A stretch of DNA of 64,000 bases from assembly GCF_018623055.1 (NCBI RefSeq), contig NZ_CP076019.1, positions 868,001 through 932,000 on the forward strand, read 5' to 3'. A program made the position numbers and the translations under genes. Shown one piece after another: positions 24,989 to 32,843 of this stretch. The stretch's first letter is position 1. The number at the start of each line of letters is the position of its first letter. Source of the DNA: Halorubrum sp. 2020YC2. Lineage in GTDB: Archaea > Halobacteriota > Halobacteria > Halobacteriales > Haloferacaceae. The notes under the pieces were generated by a model. The model saw only the letters and a program-made list of their open reading frames with translations. It was not told the DNA's origin and ran no database searches.

Positions 24989-26494
24989 ATGTCACCGCTC
25001 TCCTCACTCCGACGGCTTCTCACTCGCCTCACGCCCGGCGGCGACCTCACCGAGCGATCGGTGAAAAGCGGTATCTGGGCCACGATAACGAACATCCTCG
25101 ACCGCGGGCTGCAGCTGCTGATGGTCGCCATCCTCGCCCGGATGCTCACCCCGGCCGACTTCGGGCTGCTCGGGATCGCCCTGCTGACGCTGTCGGCGTT
25201 CAAGCGGTTCTCGAACATCGGCTTCGATCAGGCGCTCATCCAGAAGGGGTCCGGAAACGTCGACAGCTACCTCAACACCTACTGGAGCATCGAGATACTC
25301 CGGGGGCTCCTGCTCGCCGGACTGCTCCTGCTCGTCGCGCCCCTCGTCGCCGGCTTCTTCGACGAGCCGCGCGCCACCCCGATCCTCCGGGTCATCGCGC
25401 TCACGCCGCTGCTCCTCGGGCTCCGCAACCCCGGTATCGTCTACTTCAGGAAGGACCTCGAGTTCGACAAGCAGTTCGTCTACACGATGAGCGGCTCGGT
25501 GACGAACTTCGTCGTCGCGCTCGCCGTCGCGCTCGCGACCCAGTCCGTCTGGGCGCTCGTGTTGGGGTACGTCTCCTCGGACGCCGCCCGGCTGCTGGCG
25601 TCGTACGCCATTCACGACTACCGCCCCCGACCCGGGTTCGACCTCGAGGTCGCCAAGGACCTGTTCGGCTTCGGGAAGTGGATCACCGGCTCCGAGAGCG
25701 TCTACTTCCTCATCAATCAGGGGGACGACGCCGTCATCGGCTGGGTGCTGTCCGCGACGTCGCTCGGCCTGTATCAGGTCGCCTATCAGTTCGCCAAGGC
25801 GCCGGCGACGGAGATATCACAGATCATTTCGAGCGTCGCCTTCCCGGCGTACTCCCAGCTCCAAGACGACATCCCGGCGCTCAGGACGGCCTTTTTCCGG
25901 ACGCTACAGGTGACGATGGTGATCTCCTTTCCCGCCTCCGTCGGCATCGCGGTCGTCGCCCCGACTTTCGTCGAGGCCGTCCTCGGCCCGGGCTGGGGGC
26001 CGGTGGTGCCGGTGATGCAGATCGTCGCGGTGTACGGGCTGCTCATCGCGCTGGGGTCGGCGTACTCGCCGGTGTGGAAGGCGCTCGGCCGCCCCGACTA
26101 CATGGCGAAGCTGGGCGTCTTCCGGCTCGTGTTGACCGCGCTGATCATCATTCCGGTCACCCGCGAGTTCGGGATCGTCGGGACCGCGGCGGCCGTGCTC
26201 GGCGTCTATATTTTCCCGGTGATGCCGATCGACGTGTACCTCGTGATCAGGTCGGTCGAGACGAGCCTCGGCCGGCTGCTCCGCGAGATATCCTACCCGG
26301 CCGTCGCGAGCCTCCTCATGGGCGGGGTCGTCTACTGGCTGCAGTCGACGCTGACGCTCCCGTGGGCGCTCCTCGAACTGGCCGTCCTCGTCGCCGTCGG
26401 CGCCGCGGTGTACGGGGCCGCGGTCGCGGCGCTCGAACTCGGGCTGAACTGGGACCTGCGCGAGACGCTCCGGAACTTCGCCGGGGCGATCTGA
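24989..26494 (+). CDS. polysaccharide flippase (Wzx/TuaB-like, MOP superfamily)
   Basis: A 501-aa integral membrane protein with about 12-14 hydrophobic segments. The family motif ATITNILDRGLQLLMVAILARM then LTPADFGLLGIALLTL (quoted in parts) and GFDQALIQK identify the Polysacc_synt_3/WzxC-TuaB branch, distinct from the flippase at 8546. It probably exports an undecaprenyl- or dolichol-linked repeat unit of the acidic polymer implied by the neighbouring lyase and beta-helix genes. Confidence 0.88.
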   Translation: MSPLSSLRRLLTRLTPGGDLTERSVKSGIWATITNILDRGLQLLMVAILARMLTPADFGLLGIALLTLSAFKRFSNIGFDQALIQKGSGNVDSYLNTYWSIEILRGLLLAGLLLLVAPLVAGFFDEPRATPILRVIALTPLLLGLRNPGIVYFRKDLEFDKQFVYTMSGSVTNFVVALAVALATQSVWALVLGYVSSDAARLLASYAIHDYRPRPGFDLEVAKDLFGFGKWITGSESVYFLINQGDDAVIGWVLSATSLGLYQVAYQFAKAPATEISQIISSVAFPAYSQLQDDIPALRTAFFRTLQVTMVISFPASVGIAVVAPTFVEAVLGPGWGPVVPVMQIVAVYGLLIALGSAYSPVWKALGRPDYMAKLGVFRLVLTALIIIPVTREFGIVGTAAAVLGVYIFPVMPIDVYLVIRSVETSLGRLLREISYPAVASLLMGGVVYWLQSTLTLPWALLELAVLVAVGAAVYGAAVAALELGLNWDLRETLRNFAGAI

Positions 26495-26509
26495 CCCCCC
26501 GGAGGGCGC

Positions 26510-26527
26510 GTAAGCGATCGATAACAA
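26510..26527 (+). promoter_or_regulatory. GTA-N7-GATAACAA promoter element of the FG-GAP gene
   Basis: GTA at 26510-26512 and GATAACAA at 26520-26527. The last base is exactly 27 nt before the ATG at 26554. Confidence 0.6.
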
Positions 26528-26553
26528 TGCCGCCCAGCCGCCAGGTGGGACCC

Positions 26554-27726
26554 ATGCAGACACAGCGACTCCGCTTTCGCCATGAGGTCGTCGACACCTC
26601 CCCGCCCACGACCAAGCTCGGGATCTGCCTGACGACGGACCTCACGGGCAACGGCCGCCCGGACGTCGTCGTCGGCGGCGCGGGCCCGGAGACGAAGCTG
26701 TTCGTCGGCGGCGGCCGGACGCGGCTCCCGAGCGTCGAGGGGATCAGACAGGCGACCGGGCTGGCGGGACCGACGCTGTTCTGGTACGAGAACCCCGGCT
26801 GGGAGCGACACGCCATCTCCAGCGTCCCGCAGCTCGGCGTCGGCTGCGCGCTCGGCGACGTCGACGGCGACGGCCGGGTCGACGTGCTCGCCGGGCAGGG
26901 GATCCACAACAGCGGCGTCTTCTGGTTCGAGCAGCCGGCCGACCCGCGGTCGACGTGGGACCGTCACCTGGTGACGGACCGGTTCGAGAAGTACCACGAC
27001 CTCGCCTTTGGCGACGTGGACGGCGACGGGGAGCCGGAGGTGGTGGGCCTCTCGCAGCGCTCGGAGACGGTGTTCTACTACGACGTGCCCGCGGACCCGA
27101 CGGACGGCCCGTGGCCGGCGGAGAACTGTCACGTCGTCGACGGCGACAGCCGCGCCGAGGGCGTGTGGATAGGCGACGTCGACGGCGACGGCCGGACGGA
27201 ACTGGTCGTCGGCGCGGCCCTCTACCGCCGCCGCGAGGGGACCCACGAGTGGGACCGCGAACCGATCGCGACCGACTGGGACGACGTGCGCGTGGCGGTC
27301 GGGGACGTCGACGGCGACGGCGAGTACGAGGTCGTGTTCGCGGAGGGTGACTCCCCCACCTACGGCACCCACCCCGGACGGGTCGGGGTGTTCGACCGCC
27401 GGGAGGACGGCTGGGCGGAGACCGTCATCGCGGACGACCTGTTCTGTCCGCACAGCCTCCAGCTGGCCGACTTCGACGGGAACGGGCGGCTCGACGTCTA
27501 CGCGGCGGAGATGAGCCTCGGGGAGAACGAGACCCCGCGACACTACCTGTTCAGGAATCAGGGGGACGGTCGGTTCGAGCGGACCGTCGTCGCGGAGGGG
27601 GTCGAGACCCACGAGGCGAAGGCGGTCGACCTCACCGGCACCGGCGTCCCCGACGTGGTCGGGAAGTCGTACACCCCCGACCACCACGTCGACGTCTGGC
27701 ACAACGAGGGAGACGCCGGCCCGTGA
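26554..27726 (+). CDS. FG-GAP/VCBS beta-propeller protein
   Basis: A 390-aa protein with at least five Ca-binding-type DxDxDG repeats: GDVDGDGRVDVLAG, GDVDGDGEPEVVGL, GDVDGDGRTELVVG, GDVDGDGEYEVVFA and ADFDGNGRLDVYAA. These make an integrin-like seven-blade propeller. No Sec or Tat signal is visible with the ATG at 26554, nor with the ATG at 26527, which overlaps the promoter box; this is odd for a family that is usually extracellular. It might bind or scaffold an acidic glycan through Ca2+. The start was chosen by the 27-nt promoter spacing. It is linked to the next gene by a 35-codon mini-ORF. Confidence 0.82.
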   Translation: MQTQRLRFRHEVVDTSPPTTKLGICLTTDLTGNGRPDVVVGGAGPETKLFVGGGRTRLPSVEGIRQATGLAGPTLFWYENPGWERHAISSVPQLGVGCALGDVDGDGRVDVLAGQGIHNSGVFWFEQPADPRSTWDRHLVTDRFEKYHDLAFGDVDGDGEPEVVGLSQRSETVFYYDVPADPTDGPWPAENCHVVDGDSRAEGVWIGDVDGDGRTELVVGAALYRRREGTHEWDREPIATDWDDVRVAVGDVDGDGEYEVVFAEGDSPTYGTHPGRVGVFDRREDGWAETVIADDLFCPHSLQLADFDGNGRLDVYAAEMSLGENETPRHYLFRNQGDGRFERTVVAEGVETHEAKAVDLTGTGVPDVVGKSYTPDHHVDVWHNEGDAGP

Positions 27727-27830
27727 CGCCCCGCCGGTCGAGCGGGCGCGCGGGACTGAGAGACCGGTCGACGGGACGACCGACGAGTCGACCGAGACGG
27801 CGGACTGGGCGCGCGGGGAACGGCGGGTGA
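27723..27830 (+). CDS. 35-aa linker mini-ORF between FG-GAP and lyase genes
   Basis: A GTG at 27723 overlaps the FG-GAP stop (GTGA); the frame has 35 sense codons, very rich in Arg, Gly, Thr and Ser. It stops at 27828-27830, overlapping the GTG of the lyase gene (GTGA). The double 4-nt overlap spans the entire 100-nt gap, so it fits a ribosome relay between two long genes. The peptide has no recognisable domain. Confidence 0.45.
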   Translation: MTPRRSSGRAGLRDRSTGRPTSRPRRRTGRAGNGG

Positions 27831-29077
27831 CCGACCGCGGCGCCGACGCGCCGCCCCCTCGGCGGGCGCCGCGGCGCCGCGACCTCCTGCGCGGGGGCGC
27901 GGCGCTCGGTGTCGCCGGGGTCCTCGCCGGCTGCGGCGACGGCTCGGAGCCGACCGACTCCGGGGCGCCGACGGAGACGCGAGACGACCCGGCCGTGTAC
28001 GCCGGGTTCCTCGACGGCAACGAGGTGGTCGCGATCCGCGACCGCGTCGACGACGAGGAGGAGCCGTGGCGCTCCGGGTACGACGCCCAGCTGCGCGACG
28101 CCGAGCGCGCGCTCGGCGCGACGCCGTCGAGCGTCGTCGACGATGGCGCGCCCGAGGGCGTCGACGAACACCGGTTCGCCACGGGCGAGGAGCGCCCCGA
28201 CTACGAGGCGGCGATAGAGACGGGCACGCGGGTCCGCGACCTCGGGATGGCGTACGTCTTCACGTCCGAGACCCGCTACGCCCGCGAGGCGATCGAACTG
28301 CTCGACCACTGGTTTCTCGCCCCCGACACGCGGATGTACCCCTCCGGCCGGAACTTCGGCGAGACGTACTTCTCCATCGAGCTTCACGTCACCCTCCCGA
28401 CGCTGTTGTACGGCGCGGCGCTCGTCCGCGACTCCCCCCGCTGGTCGGCGGTCGAGGCGGACCGGGAGGCGCTCCGCGAGTGGGTCGAGGCGTACCTGAC
28501 GGACCTCGAAGCGGGTCGGGGGAAAAAGCGGTACACCGGGACCGTGCGGAACAACATCTACGCCTGGTGGATCCTCGCTCGGGCGACCGCGGCGGCGTAC
28601 CTCGACGACCGCGACGCGCTGTCGCGCGCGTTCGACGACTGGCGCGAGCGCGCCCTCGACCAGATCGAGCCGAACGGCCTCCTGAAACACGAGCGACAGC
28701 GGGTAGACGGGCTGGAGTACTCGGTGTACGGCCTGAAGGCGCTGACGCTCACCGCGGAGATCGCGCGCCACTACGGCGTCGACCTCTACGGCCACCGGCT
28801 CCCGGGCGACGACGCGAGCGCGCTCCTGCGGGCCTTCGAGGGGCACCGCGAGTACGTCGTCGACGCGGGCGACTGGGAGTGGGGGACCGGCGAGAACGGC
28901 TACACCGAGGCGGACCGGACGGCGGCGGGGTCGGTGTACGAACTCGCGCACTCGCGGTGGGACCGCCCCGCGTTCCGGCGCGTCGTCGAGTCGATCGGGC
29001 GACCGCTGTACGAGCGCCGGGTCCTCGGCTGGACGACGCTGACGCACGCGAATCGCACCGAGCTCGACCTCGGCTGA
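27827..29077 (+). CDS. alginate-lyase-like (PL5-like) secreted lipoprotein
   Basis: A 416-aa protein. The N terminus has a twin-arginine signal with lipobox (RRRDLLRGGAALG..LAGC), so it is exported by Tat and lipid-anchored outside. The body is an alpha/alpha toroid resembling alginate lyase family PF05426: NFGETYFSIELH, RNNIYAWWILARA (compare the NNHSYW site of PL5), and NGLLKHERQR..GLEYSVYGLKAL. These match the order of active-site elements in PL5 mannuronate lyases, though the catalytic His is replaced (NNIYAWW). It might cut, trim or merely bind a uronate polymer during secretion, like AlgL in alginate systems. Confidence 0.75.
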   Translation: MTDRGADAPPPRRAPRRRDLLRGGAALGVAGVLAGCGDGSEPTDSGAPTETRDDPAVYAGFLDGNEVVAIRDRVDDEEEPWRSGYDAQLRDAERALGATPSSVVDDGAPEGVDEHRFATGEERPDYEAAIETGTRVRDLGMAYVFTSETRYAREAIELLDHWFLAPDTRMYPSGRNFGETYFSIELHVTLPTLLYGAALVRDSPRWSAVEADREALREWVEAYLTDLEAGRGKKRYTGTVRNNIYAWWILARATAAAYLDDRDALSRAFDDWRERALDQIEPNGLLKHERQRVDGLEYSVYGLKALTLTAEIARHYGVDLYGHRLPGDDASALLRAFEGHREYVVDAGDWEWGTGENGYTEADRTAAGSVYELAHSRWDRPAFRRVVESIGRPLYERRVLGWTTLTHANRTELDLG

Positions 29078-29161
29078 CGCCCGGCGTCGCGGCCGGTTCC
29101 TCTCCGACCGACGCCCGGCGTCCCGGCCGGTCCGGCCGACCGCTATCGACCGTTTATCGGA

Positions 29162-29179
29162 GTATGCCGGGCATAACAA
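29162..29179 (+). promoter_or_regulatory. GTA-N7-CATAACAA promoter element of the phosphodiesterase leader
   Basis: GTA at 29162-29164 and CATAACAA at 29172-29179. The last base is 28 nt before the leader ATG at 29207. The element overlaps the in-frame ATG at 29164, which argues that this ATG is not the true start of the phosphodiesterase. Confidence 0.6.
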
Positions 29180-29206
29180 ACCGGATCCCCCGCCAACCGG
29201 GACACA

Positions 29207-29248
29207 ATGATTCGGATCGAACCGCGTCGGCGGAGGCGGTTCCGGTGA
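29207..29248 (+). CDS. 13-aa leader ORF of the phosphodiesterase gene
   Basis: ATG at 29207 encodes MIRIEPRRRRRFR and stops at 29246-29248. The stop overlaps the GTG of the main gene at 29245 (GTGA). Its start is 28 nt after the promoter box. Confidence 0.5.
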   Translation: MIRIEPRRRRRFR

Positions 29249-30834
29249 CCGACGGCGACGGCCGCGCGTTCGTCCTCGGACTCGACGGCGTCCCGTGGCC
29301 GCTCGTCGAGCCCTGGATCGAGGGGGGAGAGCTCCCCGCGTTCGCCCGGCTGGTCGCGGAGGGGGCCTCCGGACCGCTCCGCAGCACGACGCCGGCGAAC
29401 ACGCCGGTCGCGTGGCCCTCCATCGCGACCGGCACTTGGCCCGACCGGCACGGCCTGTACGAGTTCATGCGGCTCGACGCCGACCACAGCCAGCGTCCGT
29501 ACAACCGCGAGGACCTCCGGCAACCCCCGCTGTGGGAGCTGCTCTCCCCCGCGGTCGTCGCGAACGTGCCGATGACGTACCCGGCCGGCGGCGTCGGTGA
29601 CGACGGGGCGATGGTCGCCGGGATGATGACGCCGTCGACCGACGCGGACGGGTTCACCGACCCGCCCGAACTGGGCGCGGAGATCCGCGACCGGATCCCC
29701 GACTACCGGGTCGGGCTCAAGTGGCACGAGTACAGCGAGGACCGCCGCGAGGAGTTCCGAGAGGACTTCGCGGCGCTGTTCGCGGCGCGTCGCGAGCTGT
29801 TAGCGTCGCTCATGGAGCGGGAGGCGTGGCGGCTGTTCTTCTTCACGTTCACGGCGCCGGACCGGCTCCAACACCTGATCTGGGACGATGACGTCATCCT
29901 CGACCACTACCGCGAGCTGGACGCCGTCCTCGCGGAGGTGATGGCGTACTGCGACCGGCTGGACGCGACGCTGTACGTCGTCTCCGACCACGGCTTCGGT
30001 CCCGTCTCCCGGATCGTCAACGTCAACCGGGCGCTGGCGGACGCCGGACTGCTGACGCCGAAGACGTCGACCGGCGTCCGGGCCGCGCTCTCCCGGGCCG
30101 GGGTGACGAAGTCGCGCGTCCTGCGCGGCTTAGCGCGGATCGGCGTCGACGACGAGACGCTCGTCGAGCGGCTCCCGGCGTCGGTCGTCGACAGCGTCGC
30201 CCGCGCGGTCCCCGGCGACCACGCCCTCTACGACGTGGACCCCGCGGAGACGCGGGCGTTCCTCCACGGGCTGGGCAGCGTGTACGTCAACGACACCGCT
30301 CGGTTCGACGACGGCGCCGTCGACCCCGCGGACGCGGACCGGGTCAAAGCCGAGGTGATCGACGCGCTCTCGGCGCTGACGGACCCCGAAACCGGTGAGC
30401 CGGTGCTGTCGGTACACGACGGCGACGAGCTGAATCCGGAGGACGAGTTCGCCCCCGACGTGGTCGTCGAGGGCGCCCCGGGGTACCACGTCAAGCCCGG
30501 GCTGGCGGACGACGCGGTCGTCGACGCCGACGGCATCGCCGGCTACCACCGGCCGGAGGGGGTGTTCTTCGCCCGCGGCCCCCCGATAGCGCCCGGGACC
30601 GCGGTCGAGGACGCCTCGGTCGTGGACGTGGCGCCGACGCTGCTCCACGCGCTGGGCGAGTCGGTCCCCGCGGCCGCGCATGGCCGGGTGTTGACCGAGG
30701 CGTTCGAGCCGGGGTCGCCGCCCGCGACCCGGGACGTGTCCAGGCGGGACCGCGGCGCGTCGGACGCGGCGACCGACGGACCGGGACGCGACGAGGCGGT
30801 CGAGGAGCGGCTCCGGGGACTCGGGTACCTATGA
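29245..30834 (+). CDS. type I phosphodiesterase / nucleotide pyrophosphatase-like protein
   Basis: A 529-aa alkaline-phosphatase-superfamily protein of the phosphodiesterase/pyrophosphatase branch: FVLGLDGVPW (metal Asp), TTPANTPVAWPSIATGTWP with the likely Thr nucleophile, FTAPDRLQHLIWDD and VVSDHGFGP. It ends EERLRGLGYL, the same kind of tail as the five sulfatase-like proteins at the left of the window. The GTG at 29245 is favoured over the ATG at 29164 by the leader ORF overlap and by the promoter position. It has no signal peptide. It may add or remove a phospho-linked group on the exported glycan; substrate unknown. The stop overlaps the next ATG. Confidence 0.82.
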   Translation: MTDGDGRAFVLGLDGVPWPLVEPWIEGGELPAFARLVAEGASGPLRSTTPANTPVAWPSIATGTWPDRHGLYEFMRLDADHSQRPYNREDLRQPPLWELLSPAVVANVPMTYPAGGVGDDGAMVAGMMTPSTDADGFTDPPELGAEIRDRIPDYRVGLKWHEYSEDRREEFREDFAALFAARRELLASLMEREAWRLFFFTFTAPDRLQHLIWDDDVILDHYRELDAVLAEVMAYCDRLDATLYVVSDHGFGPVSRIVNVNRALADAGLLTPKTSTGVRAALSRAGVTKSRVLRGLARIGVDDETLVERLPASVVDSVARAVPGDHALYDVDPAETRAFLHGLGSVYVNDTARFDDGAVDPADADRVKAEVIDALSALTDPETGEPVLSVHDGDELNPEDEFAPDVVVEGAPGYHVKPGLADDAVVDADGIAGYHRPEGVFFARGPPIAPGTAVEDASVVDVAPTLLHALGESVPAAAHGRVLTEAFEPGSPPATRDVSRRDRGASDAATDGPGRDEAVEERLRGLGYL

Positions 30835-32564
30835 ACCGCGAGTCGGACGGCTCCGAGAGCGCCCGCGGCAGGCGCTCCTATCTCGCGGCCCTCGGGGCCG
30901 CCGCGTCGCTGACCGGCTGTCTCGGCGGCGGCTCCACGGAACCGACGGGCGACTCCGCCGACCCGGGCGCCGACGAGAACGGAAACGGGACGGACGGCGA
31001 CGGGTCGGCGATCGAGTTCGACGAGGACCGGCTCGAGAGCCGCCACGGCATCGAGTTCGACCGGGTCCGCCACGCGGTCGACGACCTCGGGCTGGACCCG
31101 TCGGGGGAGGTCGCCGCGGAGGAGGACGTCGAGTCGGCGCTGTCGGAGGCCGGGACGCTGCTGGCGTTTCCGGAGGGAAGCTATCGGTTCGGCGGCACCG
31201 TCTCCCTCGACGCCGAGCGGGTCGGGGTGCTCGGACTTGGCGGCGTCGCGTTCGAGCCCGACTTCGGGTTCGACGGCCTGCTGTTCGACGGGCAGGGCGA
31301 GACCCTCGACGAGGTGCTCGTCGAGAACGTCGACGTCGATATCCGCGCGCCGGCCACGACGGCCGGGATCCGGATCAACTGCCGGAGCCGGTTCCACGTC
31401 GAGGGCGTCGAGTTCCTCGGCCGCGGGACGAACGGCTCTCCCGGCGGGACGACGAGCGCGTTCCTCCTCGCGATCCGCGACGAGGACGGCCGCGGCGTCC
31501 TGCGTGACGCGGTGGCGAAGAAGGGGTCGCGGATCGACGGCTACGAGGGCGGGAACGGCCGGATCGGCGTGTGGGTCGGCTGGTCGAACAAGGGGACGGT
31601 CCGAATCGAGGGGTGCGACTTCCGCGAGTTCGGCAACAACGGCGTCTACGGCTCTCGGACCCCCGGAAACGTCGAGATCGTCGACTGCTACTTCCTCAAC
31701 AACAACGTCTGCGGCCCGCGTATCGGCGGCGCGGGAAGCTACGTCGAGAACTGCACGGTCGAGATAGACGTCGACAGGTACACCGGCGGGGCGATCGATA
31801 CGACCACGGAGTTCAACACCCGCGCGATAGTCGTCGAGCAGGGCGTTCAGCGGCGGGGCGCCCCCGCGCTCCCCGCGGGGGCGGAGATCCGCGGCTGCAC
31901 GCTCCGCGCGCTCCGGTCGCCGCGCGCGCAGTCGGTGATAGAGCAGTCGCCGGTGGCGCGCAGCCTCGTCGTCCGCGACACGGCGATCCGGTGCGACGTC
32001 GACGGGACGCCGGCGGTGCGCCGCGGGCCGGTGGGGTCGCTGTCCTACCGGCCGGACCGACGGCGGCCGCCGCGCCCGCACTGGACCCGCCTGCGGAACG
32101 TCGCGATCGACGGGAGCGCGGCCGGCGGCGCCGCGGTCGACCTCCGCTCGGCGCCCGGGTCGCGGGTGACGGACTGCGAGGTCACCTGCCGCGGCGCGGA
32201 CCGTGACGGGGTCTACCTCGACCGGTCCCCACGGAGCGAGGTGACCGGGGGGACGATCCGAACGGACGGCCACCCGATCGTCGTCGCCGTCGACCCGGCG
32301 GCCTCGGCCGACGCCCTGCTGTGTCTCGGCGTCGAGACCGCCTTGGAACGGACCGGGGACGACGACGGCGGGATCGAACTCACCGCGGACCCGCCCCTGC
32401 TTCGGACCCTCGATCAGAGCGCCGGGTCAGACGGCGTCTGTCTCGGCCTCGGTCCCGGCGCGCCGACGCTCCCCGTCGTCGGGTCCCCCTCCGACTCGCT
32501 CCGGTTCAGCATCGACGCGCTGGAGGACGGGACCCCGCTCGGCCGCGTCCTCGACCGACCGTGA
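30831..32564 (+). CDS. right-handed beta-helix Tat lipoprotein
   Basis: A 577-aa protein with a Tat lipoprotein signal (RRSYLAALGAAASLTGC) followed by an acidic low-complexity linker. The body is a pectate-lyase-like parallel beta-helix with repeated short strands (GTVRIEGCDFREFGNNG, NVEIVDCYFLNNN, ENCTVEI). It is a close paralogue of the next gene; both share RHGIEFDRV..AVDDLG.DPSG and a near-identical GRIGVWVGWSNKG segment. Beta-helix proteins of this kind include polysaccharide lyases and C5-epimerases such as AlgG. Here an epimerase or glycan-binding role is inferred from the lyase neighbour, not proven. ATG overlaps the previous stop (ATGA). Confidence 0.8.
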   Translation: MNRESDGSESARGRRSYLAALGAAASLTGCLGGGSTEPTGDSADPGADENGNGTDGDGSAIEFDEDRLESRHGIEFDRVRHAVDDLGLDPSGEVAAEEDVESALSEAGTLLAFPEGSYRFGGTVSLDAERVGVLGLGGVAFEPDFGFDGLLFDGQGETLDEVLVENVDVDIRAPATTAGIRINCRSRFHVEGVEFLGRGTNGSPGGTTSAFLLAIRDEDGRGVLRDAVAKKGSRIDGYEGGNGRIGVWVGWSNKGTVRIEGCDFREFGNNGVYGSRTPGNVEIVDCYFLNNNVCGPRIGGAGSYVENCTVEIDVDRYTGGAIDTTTEFNTRAIVVEQGVQRRGAPALPAGAEIRGCTLRALRSPRAQSVIEQSPVARSLVVRDTAIRCDVDGTPAVRRGPVGSLSYRPDRRRPPRPHWTRLRNVAIDGSAAGGAAVDLRSAPGSRVTDCEVTCRGADRDGVYLDRSPRSEVTGGTIRTDGHPIVVAVDPAASADALLCLGVETALERTGDDDGGIELTADPPLLRTLDQSAGSDGVCLGLGPGAPTLPVVGSPSDSLRFSIDALEDGTPLGRVLDRP

Positions 32565-32843
32565 CGGAGACCCGATCGCGGCCGCCGATAGGGGGAACGC
32601 AGGGACCGCCACTTCTCGAACCGATCGACGGCGGGTTTCACCCGGTAGGAACTGCTTAATCGCCGGTACGACGCGTTTGACGGGTCGGTCCGAGTCGTGT
32701 CATTCGGTAGGCGTTTCCTACCGCCGGATGAACCGTGTTGTTAGGACCCAGGTAACAGCTGGTAACCAATCGGAACCATGCGCCCCTCATCCGGCCAGTT
32801 ACTGGCGAAAACGAATATGATGGTAACCTCGGAATACCCGAGT
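32565..32843. promoter_or_regulatory. intergenic region between the two beta-helix genes
   Basis: 279 bases with no convincing gene. A reverse-oriented CCTAACAA (32738-32745) points away from the downstream gene and precedes only a 15-codon frame (ATG at 32703). Just before the downstream gene, CGAATATGAT at 32812-32821 is a TATA candidate about 23-30 nt before the chosen ATG. Confidence 0.35.

Noticed and set aside
23038-25218. Long reverse-strand frame across the glmS end and the GT2 gene
   Set aside because: Arg/Gly/Ala-rich shadow of two clear genes (glmS and GT2) in other frames.
29164-29244. ATG at 29164 as start of the phosphodiesterase
   Set aside because: It lies inside the GTA-N7-CATAACAA element; the GTG at 29245 overlaps the leader ORF stop and gives the normal N terminus of the family.
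32738-32745. CCTAACAA as a further promoter of the class
   Set aside because: It faces left, away from the beta-helix gene. The first reverse ATG is 35 nt away and opens only 15 codons, with no gene beyond.
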